From NCBI GenBank assembly GCA_943787435.1, contig CALSMK010000014.1, forward strand, positions 1-64,000: a stretch of DNA of 64,000 bases, written 5' to 3'. The stretch comes from an uncultured Flavobacteriales bacterium. GTDB taxonomy: Bacteria > Bacteroidota > Bacteroidia > Flavobacteriales_D > Sanyastnellaceae. The first letter of the stretch is position 1. Each line of letters starts with the position of its first letter. Of this stretch, positions 45,345-54,269 are shown piece by piece. Position numbers and translations under genes: made by a program. The notes beneath the pieces are model-generated. The model ran no database searches and was not told where the DNA came from. It saw nothing but the letters and a program-made list of their open reading frames with translations.

Positions 45345-46409
45345 TCAACTCGTTCTCCACATCTTTTCGCGACAAGGCACGATGAGCCGAGCGTGGGTCA
45401 GTGAATCCTTGGTAGAGATGTGTAGTCCCGACGTGGCCAACCCATCGATCAACCGCAACCGCTGGCGAATCAAATCCGTGGCGTGTCGCCTCCTCGAGGG
45501 GGATTCCACTTCGTGCGGGGCAATGCCCACATGGGAAGTTTCCATGACCGAATTGGTGACCACAATCTCGGCGTGTTCGGCTCCGGAAGAAACGGCATGA
45601 ATGTGGAGGCTGCCCGATCCTTGTTCTGCCGTTCCGCCCAACCCGTGCCACAAGGCATTCTCCACCAGCGGCTGAACCAAAAATGCAGGAATGGTTTTTT
45701 TCTTCATGCGGTCGGGTAGGGGAGAAACACACCATTCTAAGGGGCGTTGCAAGCGCCTTAATTCCAATTGTAAGTAGTCCTCCAAGACCTCCCACTCTTC
45801 TTCCAAACTCCACCAGCCGTCTTGGCTGGCTCGAATTTGACGTGTGGCCAGCCGTTTGAATGCACCCAAATTGGAAACGCCCCGCTCGCCGTTGCCCTGA
45901 AGCATGTCATGCATGACGCCATTCAGGGCATTGAAGAGGAAATGGGGATCCATGAGGTGTCGAAGCGCTGTGGCTTGGACTTCGGCGAGCTCTCGACGTT
46001 TGATGAGAGATTGACGCGCGAGCCATTCTTCGGCGGGGATGCGATTGCGCCAATGGTCCAATTCGGACTGCCTTTGGGCTTCTTCTCGTTGCAGGTGGTG
46101 TCGAACAGTCCAATCCAGGTTGATCCAAAATCCGGTTAGACTCAGCAGTCCAAAGGCGGCCACGGGCCAGGTGAATTCAGAACCCACCGACCAGGCGAAA
46201 CACAGGCCGGCCAGCATGAGCAAAAAGGGCCATTGGGCCGTGGGCCTGCGCAACCAGTAAGCCCTTTTCCATTTTCTCCATTGCATCGGAGTCAAACGAA
46301 AAGCCGTGAACGCAATGCCAAAGGCTTGACCTATGAACAGTGCAATGGCGCAGGCCATCCCTGTGGATTCGCTGTACCATGGGCCCAACATGCACCCAAT
46401 GAAGGCCAT
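45345..46409 (-). CDS. LytS-like sensor histidine kinase (PF06580 type)
   Basis: About 354 residues from ATG at 46409; a TTG at 46427 is possible. The N-terminal half has three to four membrane helices (ACAIALFIGQAFGIAF, WPFLLMLAGLCFAWSVG, TWPVAAFGLLSLTGFW), followed by a linker helix, then the phosphoacceptor motif LRHLMDPHFLFNALN with its histidine intact and IPAFLVQPLVENALWHGL (N box). The C-terminal ATP-lid glycine box usual in this family (GxGLxN) is not recognisable; instead there is SPSRRRHATDLIRQRLRLI. No LytTR regulator is next to it. Catalytic competence is therefore uncertain. Confidence 0.8.
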   Translation of the reverse strand: MAFIGCMLGPWYSESTGMACAIALFIGQAFGIAFTAFRLTPMQWRKWKRAYWLRRPTAQWPFLLMLAGLCFAWSVGSEFTWPVAAFGLLSLTGFWINLDWTVRHHLQREEAQRQSELDHWRNRIPAEEWLARQSLIKRRELAEVQATALRHLMDPHFLFNALNGVMHDMLQGNGERGVSNLGAFKRLATRQIRASQDGWWSLEEEWEVLEDYLQLELRRLQRPLEWCVSPLPDRMKKKTIPAFLVQPLVENALWHGLGGTAEQGSGSLHIHAVSSGAEHAEIVVTNSVMETSHVGIAPHEVESPSRRRHATDLIRQRLRLIDGLATSGLHISTKDSLTHARLIVPCREKMWRTS

Positions 46410-46480
46410 GCGACACCGGAAGACCAAAAAGAAGGGGCCCAGGCTTTGTCAGCGCAAGGCAAGAATTTGTCGGCGTGGAC

Positions 46481-48001
46481 TCAGTCCTCGAATGCCATCC
46501 GCAATTGCTGCTTGAGCTTGCGGTTGTATTCGTCCATCAACCACTGGCGGTAATTGTCCGTGGTCTTGGAAATGCACTTGGTGTAGTCCCGAATGCGTTG
46601 CTCAATGTCGCCTTCCAATTCCTCGATGAGTTCGATTCCATGGAATTCATCTTCGGCAACATTGGAGATCATGGTCACGTGGTGGGCCAGGCTGTCTTCA
46701 ATGGCTGCCTTGGGTCTGCGGCCTTTGCGTGTGGCCTCGATGTAGGCATCTTTCATGATGAAAGGAGGCAGATCTTGCACCTTGAACATCACCTTGAGCC
46801 TTTCAGGCATCTCGTAGACAAACGTCTCCTCGATTTCCTCGTCGGTATAGAGGCCGTCGAGGTAGGCATTTGGAGCTCGGAAGATGTCTTCCCAATTCAC
46901 GTGGGCATCCCACAATCCAAATCGGCGCGCGTTGTTGCCCAGGTCAATGACCGTGAAATCTTTCTTGTTTTTGAAGATTCGAGATCCCCGACCAATCATC
47001 TGGTGATACAGGGTCAAGGATTTGGTGGCGCGATTCAGGATGATCGTTTCCACAGAAGGCTCGTCGAAACCCGTCGTCAGGATGCTGACCGAAGTCAGGA
47101 TGGCATCGGGCTTTTCATGAAACCAGGTCAAGATGTCCTGCCTTTCCTTTTCGGTGTGGGTGTTGTCGAGGTGTCGGATCTCATATCCCTCTTCCTCAAA
47201 CAGTTGCGCCACCATCAAGGAGGTGTGAATGCCGTTGTTGAAGATCAAGGTCTTGGTTCCCTTCGCCTTCTCCTCATATGCGTACAGGAGCTTCTCCTGC
47301 ATGAAGTAATTGCCATACAGCCGCTCCGAGCTCGATACGGTGTAGTCGCCATTGATGCCCACTTTGAGGGACTTCAAATTGACGTCATAGCTGTAGGTGG
47401 ATGCCTTGGCCAGGTATCCTTGTCCCACGAGTTTTGAAATGGACTCACCCACCAAGACTTCTTGGTAGTTGTCCTTCAATGGCAATTTGATGTTGCTTGA
47501 AAGGGGGGTGGCTGTCACACCCAGCAAAATCTGATTGTCGAAAAATTTGAAGAGCTTTCTGAAGCTGTTATAGTGTGCCTCGTCAATCACCACCAAGCCC
47601 AACTTATCGAAAGAGATGTGCTCATCGTTCAGGCGGTTGTTCAAGGTTTCCACCATGGCCACGTAGCACCAATGTTCCTTGTCTTCGTCGAGGACTTTGA
47701 CTTTGGAATCAATGATTTTGTTGTCCACTCCGATGTCGGAAAGCATCCGGCTCGTTTGCCCCAAGAGTTCAATCCGGTGGGTGAGGATCAAGACTTTCTT
47801 GCCTTGTTCCAAAATGAAGCGCTTTGCCAACTCGCTAAAAATCACTGTCTTGCCTCCTCCGGTAGGGAGTTGGTACAGCAGATTGTAGCGCTCGTTGAAT
47901 TTCTTCATGCGCTCCATAATGGAGTCAATCGCTTGGGCTTGGTAGCCATAAAGCTGCTTGCCTTCAGTCGAAATCAACTTGTCCTTTACCGCTTCGATCA
48001 T
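46481..48001 (-). CDS. DEAD/DEAH-box helicase (SSL2-like superfamily 2)
   Basis: 506 residues from ATG at 48001. N-terminal Q-motif-like GYQAQAIDSIM; Walker A PTGGGKT; motif Ia LILTHRIELL; DEAH (VVIDEAHYN); motif III LGVTATP; motif IV/V TKTLIFNNGI, ILTTGFDEPSVETIIL; and motif VI YHQMIGRGSR. It matches the type III restriction/XPB-like helicases common in Bacteroidota as stand-alone proteins. No methylase or nuclease partner is present, so a DNA or RNA remodelling housekeeping role is likelier than restriction. Divergent from ung, 78 bases apart. Confidence 0.9.
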   Translation of the reverse strand: MIEAVKDKLISTEGKQLYGYQAQAIDSIMERMKKFNERYNLLYQLPTGGGKTVIFSELAKRFILEQGKKVLILTHRIELLGQTSRMLSDIGVDNKIIDSKVKVLDEDKEHWCYVAMVETLNNRLNDEHISFDKLGLVVIDEAHYNSFRKLFKFFDNQILLGVTATPLSSNIKLPLKDNYQEVLVGESISKLVGQGYLAKASTYSYDVNLKSLKVGINGDYTVSSSERLYGNYFMQEKLLYAYEEKAKGTKTLIFNNGIHTSLMVAQLFEEEGYEIRHLDNTHTEKERQDILTWFHEKPDAILTSVSILTTGFDEPSVETIILNRATKSLTLYHQMIGRGSRIFKNKKDFTVIDLGNNARRFGLWDAHVNWEDIFRAPNAYLDGLYTDEEIEETFVYEMPERLKVMFKVQDLPPFIMKDAYIEATRKGRRPKAAIEDSLAHHVTMISNVAEDEFHGIELIEELEGDIEQRIRDYTKCISKTTDNYRQWLMDEYNRKLKQQLRMAFED

Positions 48002-48079
48002 AATGGTGATTCTGCAAAAGTACCCCCCGGAATGACGGATGACAATGAATGCGGACTTGTATTTTAGGAGGTTTCTCAC

Positions 48080-48784
48080 ATGTTGCACAATACTTCACAT
48101 TCGCACGACTTGCGGAGCCTGTTCAATCACGAGAAAGCATGGGCCCTGAACGGAGGACAATGTGTTGATGATGCGTTGATTGCGGCTGTGAACAAGGCGT
48201 ACGCTGAAGGGCCGTGTCACCCGCGACCTGAGGATTGGTTTCGCGCGTTGAAATTGGTGGGGTCACCAAAAAAAGTTCGGGTGGTGATCTTGGGGCAGGA
48301 TCCATACCACGGCCCATCCCAAGCCAATGGCCTGGCTTTTTCTGTGAACCAAGGTGTTGCGTTGCCGCCTTCATTGCGCAACATATATAAGGAGCTATCA
48401 CGCGATGGTTTGGGTGTGCCGCCTGTTCATGGCGACCTGTCTGCTTGGGCCGCCCAAGGGGTGCTTCTGCTGAACGACGTCCTGTCGGTGGGCCAAGGCC
48501 AAGCCGCTTCACACTCGCGGTTTGGCTGGCAAGCGGTCACCCGGGCAATTTTGGAGCAATTGACCCACCGTCCCGTGGTTTTTCTCTTGTGGGGGCGACA
48601 CGCTCGTATGCGGGCAGCAGAATTACAAAGCCTTCACCCAGAACATCAGATTTTACAGGCACCCCATCCCAGTCCGCTGAGTGCGCATCGCGGCTTTTTG
48701 GGATGCGGACATTTCTCCAAGGTCAACCAATGGCTGTCTTCGAGAGGCGAATCAGAAATTCAATGGCTCACAGGTCCGTGGTGA
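48080..48784 (+). CDS. ung: Uracil-DNA glycosylase
   Basis: 234 residues, family-typical. Catalytic water-activating loop VVILGQDPYHGPSQANGLAFSV with the aspartate; AWAAQGVLLLNDVLSV; and the leucine loop HPSPLSAHRGFLGCGHFSKVN with the catalytic histidine. It excises uracil from DNA at the start of base-excision repair. Divergent from the helicase gene and 38 bases ahead of a WD40 gene on the same strand. Confidence 0.97.
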   Translation: MLHNTSHSHDLRSLFNHEKAWALNGGQCVDDALIAAVNKAYAEGPCHPRPEDWFRALKLVGSPKKVRVVILGQDPYHGPSQANGLAFSVNQGVALPPSLRNIYKELSRDGLGVPPVHGDLSAWAAQGVLLLNDVLSVGQGQAASHSRFGWQAVTRAILEQLTHRPVVFLLWGRHARMRAAELQSLHPEHQILQAPHPSPLSAHRGFLGCGHFSKVNQWLSSRGESEIQWLTGPW

Positions 48785-48821
48785 TGGCCGATGGGTCAAA
48801 TGGAGTCGGTATTTTCGTCTC

Positions 48822-49703
48822 ATGAGTGCCCTCGAAAACACAGCAGGCGAATCTGGAAAATGGACACTTCTCCAAGAGCTGTCCGGCCACCAAGGTGCCG
48901 TGTATGATTTAGCGCGAGGAGAGGAGGGGGATTTGTGGAGTGTCGGTGGAGATGGTTGGATGGTCCGGTGGCCCGCACAAGATGGGGCATGGTCGGTTTC
49001 CGGTGAGGCCATGGCCAGGACAGAGCAAGCCCTTTTTGCTTTGGATGTGGTGCAGGGCCAGGTTTTGGCCGGTGGAGCTGATGGGGGCTTGGTCCAATGG
49101 ACCCAAGAAGGAATCACCATCCTGTCTGGACACCAAGGAGGAACCTATTGCGTGCAAGGTGAATTCAGTGGCGGGGCAGACGGCAAACTCCGGCTGTGGA
49201 AGTCGGGCAAGACCTTGGGCCAAGTCCAAGGCCGCATTCGCTGTGTGGCCAACCACAACGGCCACCATTGGGTGGGCACCCACGACGGGAGGGTTCATCA
49301 TTTGGAAGGGAGGAGTTCTCAATCGCTTCACGAAGGCAGTTTGAGGGCCATCTTGAAATGGCCGGGCAAGGATGTGTGGGGTACAGCTGGTGGCGACGGT
49401 TCCATTCGGGTGTGGAAAGCGTCGGATGCCCAATGGGAACTGTTGGTGAACATCGATGCCCACAAGGGATCGGTTTACCGGTTGTTGCCCTCTCCAGATG
49501 GTCGATATGTGGCCTCTGTTTCTCGAGACCGAAGCATCGCCATTTGGCACGCCGACACCTTGGAATTGCACCAGCGATTGTCTCGCCCCACCTCTCCAGG
49601 GCACACACGGTCGGTGAATGCCCTTTGTTTTTTGGACCCACACACCCTGGCCTCGGCCGGAGACGATGGGAGAATCCTCATCTGGGGCTTGAAAAGCACC
49701 TGA
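48822..49703 (+). CDS. WD40 beta-propeller protein
   Basis: 293 residues from ATG at 48822; sequence upstream in this frame is not protein-like. About six WD-type blades are visible through GH...W spacing: LSGHQGAVYDL, DGWMVRW, LSGHQGGTYCV with GKLRLW, DGSIRVWK, HKGSVYRLLPSPDGRYVAS with RDRSIAIW, and HTRSVNALCFLDPHTLASAGDDGRILIW cited here in short pieces. No signal peptide, so a cytoplasmic scaffold. Partner unknown. It sits between ung and hisS on the plus strand, 57 bases before hisS. Confidence 0.85.
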   Translation: MSALENTAGESGKWTLLQELSGHQGAVYDLARGEEGDLWSVGGDGWMVRWPAQDGAWSVSGEAMARTEQALFALDVVQGQVLAGGADGGLVQWTQEGITILSGHQGGTYCVQGEFSGGADGKLRLWKSGKTLGQVQGRIRCVANHNGHHWVGTHDGRVHHLEGRSSQSLHEGSLRAILKWPGKDVWGTAGGDGSIRVWKASDAQWELLVNIDAHKGSVYRLLPSPDGRYVASVSRDRSIAIWHADTLELHQRLSRPTSPGHTRSVNALCFLDPHTLASAGDDGRILIWGLKST

Positions 49704-49759
49704 AAACCGCCGAATGCACCGGGGAGCCCAATGGTGCGGATTAACTTTGACCCCAGAAC

Positions 49760-51124
49760 ATGAGCAAACCGAGCATTCCCAAGGGCACCCGTGATTTTAC
49801 CCCCGCTGTGATGGCCAGGAGGCAGTGGATTTTCTCGACCCTTCGAGCGGCCTTTGAATCTCGCGGGTTCCAGCCCATCGAGACCCCAGCCATGGAGGCC
49901 TTGGCCACCTTAACAGGAAAGTATGGAGAGGAGGGGGATCAGCTCATTTTCAAAATCCTCAACAACGGGGATTTTCTGTCCAAAGCCCAAGAAGAAACAT
50001 TGGCATCACGCGACAGCAAGGCGCTGTCTTTTCAGGTGTCCAAAAAGGCGCTGCGCTATGACCTGACCGTTCCTTTTGCGCGTTTTGTGACCATGCACAG
50101 GAATGAGATTCCCATGCCGTTCAAGCGCTACCAAATGCAAACGGTTTGGCGCGGTGACCGACCTGGCAAGGGACGCTACCAAGAGTTTGTGCAATGCGAT
50201 GCAGACATCATCGGCTCCACGGGGGTCCTGTGTGAGTTGGAGTTGATTTCGCTGTTCGATGAAGCGCTTCGCAGTCTTCAGGTGCCCAACCACAGGATTT
50301 TGGTGAATGACCGCCGGATTTTGGCAGGCATTGCGGCCCAGTTGGGCGTGGGCGACCGGTTGACCGATTGGACGGTGGCTGTGGACAAGCACGACAAGGT
50401 GGGCATTGAAGGCGTTTGCAAGGAATTGGACCAGCGCGGCTTCGGTGCATCGGTGCAAGAGGGGACAGCCAAGTTGTTCGGACCGCGACCAGGTGGCCTC
50501 GAGGGCATGAAGGCCTTGGCCGAGGAGTTCAACCACGCTTTGGTGCTGGAGGGAACTGAAGCTTTGATGTCCTTGTGGTCATTGGCCGCAAGCCAGGGAA
50601 TAGGAGAGCCGGAATTGGTGTTTGCTCCAGGATTGGCAAGGGGCCTGAACTACTACACAGGGGCCATTTTTGAGGTGCAAGTGGTGGATTCTCCTGTGGG
50701 CAGCATATGCGGTGGCGGGCGCTACGATGACCTCACAGGCATCTTTGGAATGCCCGGCGTCAGCGGGGTGGGGATCAGCTTCGGTGCAGATCGGATTTAC
50801 GATGTGTTGGAGCATTTTGAGGCCTTCCCGTCTGATTTGGCCACAGATTTAGACGTCCTGGTTTTGCACATGGGAGAAGAGACCTTGGAGGGGACATTGA
50901 AGGCGGCCAGACTGTGCCGCGAAAGTGGCCTTCGCACCGAGCTTTACCCCGATGCTGCTAAACTGAAGAAGCAGTTCAAGTATGCCGATGATCGGGGAGT
51001 TCCCCACGTGATCATCATTGGAAGCGATGAAGCCGCCCAAGGCGTGGCCACCCTTCGCAACATGAAGAATGGAGACCAAGTCACCGACACGGTGGATGCG
51101 CTGGTGGCTCAACTTCGAGGTTAA
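49760..51124 (+). CDS. hisS: Histidine-tRNA ligase
   Basis: 454 residues, class II aminoacyl-tRNA synthetase. N-terminal PKGTRDF; motif 2 FKRYQMQTVWRGDRPGKGRYQEFVQCDADIIG given here as RYQMQTVWRGDRPGKGRYQE; histidine-specific LARGLNYYTGAIFEV; GGGRYDDL; motif 3 GVGISFGADRI; and the C-terminal anticodon-binding domain (DLDVLVLHMGEETL to VTDTVDALVAQL). It charges tRNA-His. Start ATG at 49760. Confidence 0.97.
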   Translation: MSKPSIPKGTRDFTPAVMARRQWIFSTLRAAFESRGFQPIETPAMEALATLTGKYGEEGDQLIFKILNNGDFLSKAQEETLASRDSKALSFQVSKKALRYDLTVPFARFVTMHRNEIPMPFKRYQMQTVWRGDRPGKGRYQEFVQCDADIIGSTGVLCELELISLFDEALRSLQVPNHRILVNDRRILAGIAAQLGVGDRLTDWTVAVDKHDKVGIEGVCKELDQRGFGASVQEGTAKLFGPRPGGLEGMKALAEEFNHALVLEGTEALMSLWSLAASQGIGEPELVFAPGLARGLNYYTGAIFEVQVVDSPVGSICGGGRYDDLTGIFGMPGVSGVGISFGADRIYDVLEHFEAFPSDLATDLDVLVLHMGEETLEGTLKAARLCRESGLRTELYPDAAKLKKQFKYADDRGVPHVIIIGSDEAAQGVATLRNMKNGDQVTDTVDALVAQLRG

Positions 51125-51164
51125 AATTCACTGGTGGCAGGTTTGGGCCGACTACAAGTCGGTG

Positions 51165-51245
51165 AGGCCGATGGAGCGGGCAAAGGTTCGGACTTTGGAG
51201 CCGGCTTGGGAATCGACTCTGGAGCCCGCTTGGGCATTGGCTTTG
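51165..51245. repeat. Short imperfect repeats between convergent genes
   Basis: The 137-base gap between hisS and the next (minus) gene holds two and a half imperfect units of about 24 bases of the form CTNTGGAGCCNGCTTGGG. No terminator with a clear T run was seen here. Confidence 0.4.
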
Positions 51246-51261
51246 GAGCGGCGTTGAATAT

Positions 51262-52227
51262 TCAAGCAGGAAGCAAGGGCAATTCACAGTGCCAAATGCC
51301 ACCGGCATGTGCAATGCCTCCGTGCCGCAGCATGAATGCGGCGTCCCAATCTTTGACCATCTGATTGGACCAAGTGGCATGTGGGCTGCCCGATGCCGAG
51401 AGCCTTGCAGAAGATTCGGTGAACGTCCAATGCCATTGGAGTTGTCCTTCATTCCTGTGTTCCAAGGCCGCAATGCCCATTCGCTCGGCCGCGCCGAGAA
51501 ACAGCATGGAAGGCACCTTTCTGAGCAGCGTCGGGCTGTTCTGTGCGGGTGTTCCTAAAACTTCAAGGCCTTCGATTCCCATGGTGCGAAGCCATTGGGC
51601 CCAACGGTTGACGTGACGGCAGGCCTCTGCAACTGGGATGTCATCTTGATCTCGCTCCATGAATACATGGCGCAAATGGGCGGCAATGCCGCCCACCAAA
51701 AGGGCACATTGATCGGCGTCATCTCGGTATTCGAGGAGTCGGCCCTCGAGTTCCCCAAACAGAAAGTCAAAATCTTGTGCATCGCCACGGGACAACAAAA
51801 GGGCAGAGCGGCACCGCCTCAGTCGCCGGTCCATGGCTTCGTGTTCCCTGGCGCGCATGATTTCATTCTGCACGTTGCCCCGCTTCCAAATGATCCATGA
51901 CGTCTCTTGGTTGATGCGATCTCGCATGGCCCGGTAATGGCCTTGGTTGTTTTCCCAAACCCAGCCAAAGACAGGCATGGCCAACGCCGCGCTCATGCAT
52001 GCCCAAGCCCAATCGGAAAGAGGGGAGGCGAGGGTCTTAAGGATGCCCGCTGCCACCAGAAATGCGATGGTCGAGAGAACAAAAAGGAAGCGTGAAAGGC
52101 GCTGTTGATCTTCGTTGCCCTGGCCATTCTTGACGCTCCAACCAAGGTGGACATCATCTCGAACGGCGATGCAGAAGCCGATGAGAATCAGCCAAGGTGT
52201 CAAGCCTATGGTCAGGGGGACGTTCAT
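51262..52227 (-). CDS. Degenerate LytS-like histidine kinase (pseudo-kinase)
   Basis: 321 residues. Three membrane helices (PLTIGLTPWLILIGFCIAV, RFLFVLSTIAFLVAAGIL, WACMSAALAMPVFGW) lead into a linker and then a domain laid out like PF06580 kinases: DFDFLFGELEGRLLEY stands where PHFLFNxLN is expected, so the phosphoacceptor histidine is replaced by aspartate. LLVGGIAAHLRHVF matches the following LS..LRY helix, and a Trp-rich ATPase-like remainder lacks N, G1 and G2 boxes. It therefore probably cannot phosphorylate itself. Role unknown; a sensor or a partner for the intact LytS-like protein at 45345 is conceivable. Confidence 0.65.
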   Translation of the reverse strand: MNVPLTIGLTPWLILIGFCIAVRDDVHLGWSVKNGQGNEDQQRLSRFLFVLSTIAFLVAAGILKTLASPLSDWAWACMSAALAMPVFGWVWENNQGHYRAMRDRINQETSWIIWKRGNVQNEIMRAREHEAMDRRLRRCRSALLLSRGDAQDFDFLFGELEGRLLEYRDDADQCALLVGGIAAHLRHVFMERDQDDIPVAEACRHVNRWAQWLRTMGIEGLEVLGTPAQNSPTLLRKVPSMLFLGAAERMGIAALEHRNEGQLQWHWTFTESSARLSASGSPHATWSNQMVKDWDAAFMLRHGGIAHAGGIWHCELPLLPA

Positions 52228-52263
52228 GATGCGCGTCCACCATGCCCAAAGGATGGGGACCCC

Positions 52264-53313
52264 TCAATCTAAGCCGTCGAGCAGACGTCTCACAGCGTCA
52301 AATGGCTGAATTTGTGCGTGTTGGACTTCGCTTTGCAGTTGTTTCCATGCCGCTTGGAATCCGGGCTTGGATCGCATGCGATGGAGCATTTCGCTGTTGA
52401 GCATCGATTCTAACATGTCCGCGTGTTGTCTCGCCCTTCTCGCATCCAAGTGTCCCCGGGTTCGCGCGGCGTCTAGCCGGGCTTCGATTCGGTCGACCCA
52501 TTGCGAAACGCTCTTGTTGTCCAATGCGGAACCTGTGCCAAAAAGAGGGGGCTCCCCATCGAGAGGAGGGGGCAGAAGGTCGAGCGCGCCTCGGTAGGCC
52601 GCCAAGCTGGCTTTGGCCAGTTCCACGCGCTCTTTGGGTCCATCCGCCTTGTTCATGAGCACCACATCGGCCCACTCCAAGATTCCACGCTTGATGCCTT
52701 GAACCCCATCGCCACCGCCCGGCAGCATGAGCAGCACAAACACATCGGTCATTCGCCGCACTTCAATTTCACTTTGGCCCACACCCACGGTCTCAATCAA
52801 AATGCGGTCAAAGCCGGCAGCTTCGCAGAGCCTTGCGCTTTCTGATGTCGCGCGCGCCACTCCGCCCAGCGTTTCTCCAGTGGGAGAGGGGCGGACAAAG
52901 GCCGATGGGTGTTGTGCCAGCCCGTCCATTCGGGTTTTGTCGCCCAACATGCTGCCACCTGTGCGGCTGCTGGAGGGATCCACAGCCAAGACAGCCACGC
53001 TGTGGCCTTGTTTGATGAGGGACATGCCAGCGGCTTCAATCCAAGTGCTCTTGCCCACACCGGGGACGCCGGTAAAGCCGTAGCGCAATGCCTGCCCATG
53101 GGCAGGGGGCAGGGCGGTCATCAAGGCCTCGGACCGGTTGCGGTCTTCAGGCCGGTGACTTTCGATCAAGCTGATCGCTTTGGCCAAGGCCACCCGGTCT
53201 CCGGATTGAATTCGATTGGCCCAATCCTCCATCTCGGCAGGGGGATGCGCTTTCGCTTGTCGAATTCTTTCAACCGCGCGTCGTCGGGCTTCGTTTTCAA
53301 GATCTTTGGCCAT
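52264..53313 (-). CDS. meaB: MeaB/ArgK G-protein chaperone of methylmalonyl-CoA mutase
   Basis: 349 residues. Walker A GVPGVGKST, the family pattern DPSSSRTGGSMLGDKTRM, IETVGVGQSE (switch-like) and the base-recognition NKADG. MeaB uses GTP to protect and reload the B12 cofactor of methylmalonyl-CoA mutase. It starts 36 bases from a divergent plus-strand gene. The window also carries IcmF, whose family contains its own G-domain, so MeaB most likely serves a separate MutAB outside the window. Confidence 0.95.
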   Translation of the reverse strand: MAKDLENEARRRAVERIRQAKAHPPAEMEDWANRIQSGDRVALAKAISLIESHRPEDRNRSEALMTALPPAHGQALRYGFTGVPGVGKSTWIEAAGMSLIKQGHSVAVLAVDPSSSRTGGSMLGDKTRMDGLAQHPSAFVRPSPTGETLGGVARATSESARLCEAAGFDRILIETVGVGQSEIEVRRMTDVFVLLMLPGGGDGVQGIKRGILEWADVVLMNKADGPKERVELAKASLAAYRGALDLLPPPLDGEPPLFGTGSALDNKSVSQWVDRIEARLDAARTRGHLDARRARQHADMLESMLNSEMLHRMRSKPGFQAAWKQLQSEVQHAQIQPFDAVRRLLDGLD

Positions 53314-53349
53314 GCCGCGTACAAGTTAGCGGTAGTTTAAGGCCCGAAG

Positions 53350-54138
53350 ATGAGACCCATGAATGCGATTTTGGCGATTGTGCCTTTGTGTTTGCTGACG
53401 TGCGCATGTGCAATGGGCACGGCCCAAGTTGTGCCCGATACCACGGTGTCGATTTCGGTGGGGTTGGCCGGTGAAGTGTTGGGCCCAGATGGAAGGGGGC
53501 TGCCGGGCTGCATGATTGTGAACCGTTCCACTGGAGAGGGGCGTTTTGGAAGCGCCAGTGGCAGGTTCGCTTTGGACGTTTCGCCCGGGGACACCCTTCA
53601 GTTCGCCTCCATTGGATTCAGGACCGTCAGCCGCAAGGTTCCCATCGACTTGCCCACCAAGTCGGGAGGGTGGAACTGGACCATTCACTTGGCGCGCATG
53701 GCCGTCGATGTGGCCACCGCAGAGATCATCGCTCCCCGAGACCTTGGCGAGATTGTGCGCGATATCCAGGCTCTGGGGTACAACGAAAAGGAAAACCGCA
53801 CCAGCGGAATCAACGCCTTCACCAGTCCCCTGACCTACCTGTATGAGCAGCTCAACAGAATGGAGCGGAGCAAAAGGGAAGTGGCCAGGTTGGAAAATGA
53901 AGACCGCAGGAAAGCGCTCTTGAAAGAGCTGTTGGGCAAGTATGTGGACTTTGAAATCGTCTCTCTGAGCCCAGAGGAGTTCGATGCTTTTGTGGCCTTT
54001 GTGGATCCGGGCGAAGCGGTGTTGAAAGCCTTGACTCAATATGAGTTTATCCTGTGGACTCGGGAACGTTTTCTTGCATTCAAATCTCAACCGGAACGGC
54101 TGGAGGGGTCGGACTTTGAATACCAATGGGACGATTGA
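53350..54138 (+). CDS. Exported protein with carboxypeptidase-like regulatory domain
   Basis: 262 residues with a hydrophobic start (AILAIVPLCLLTCACAMGTAQ), either a signal peptide or a lipoprotein signal. Residues about 35-110 form a CarbopepD-regulatory-like beta sandwich: GEVLGPDGRGLPGCMIVN, SASGRFALDVSPGDTLQFASIGFRTVSRKV quoted in part as GRFALDVSPGDTLQF. A helical, charged C-terminal half follows (EQLNRMERSKREVARLENEDRRK). Common in Bacteroidota envelopes; function unknown. Confidence 0.7.
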   Translation: MRPMNAILAIVPLCLLTCACAMGTAQVVPDTTVSISVGLAGEVLGPDGRGLPGCMIVNRSTGEGRFGSASGRFALDVSPGDTLQFASIGFRTVSRKVPIDLPTKSGGWNWTIHLARMAVDVATAEIIAPRDLGEIVRDIQALGYNEKENRTSGINAFTSPLTYLYEQLNRMERSKREVARLENEDRRKALLKELLGKYVDFEIVSLSPEEFDAFVAFVDPGEAVLKALTQYEFILWTRERFLAFKSQPERLEGSDFEYQWDD

Positions 54139-54145
54139 GTCGACC

Positions 54146-54262
54146 CGGAATTTGAAGCGGAGCTGACGCCGAAAGGAAAGCTGATGTCAAGGGTGAAGAA
54201 AACACCAAGGTTGAAGCCAACGCCAACAATGAAGCTGACGCGAACAATGAAGCTGACGCCAA
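54146..54262. repeat. Degenerate 15-base repeats between convergent genes
   Basis: Units of the type AATGAAGCTGACGC(G/C) recur, two of them exact (AACAATGAAGCTGACGC), with looser copies before them. In one plus frame the block reads as an acidic EADA/NANNEAD-rich peptide but there is no start codon; it follows the stop of the gene at 53350 by 8 bases. Confidence 0.5.
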
Positions 54263-54269
54263 GGGCGAC

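Noticed and set aside
46481-48001. Restriction system
   Set aside because: The SF2 helicase has no methyltransferase or nuclease partner within reach, and this stand-alone helicase is common in the phylum.
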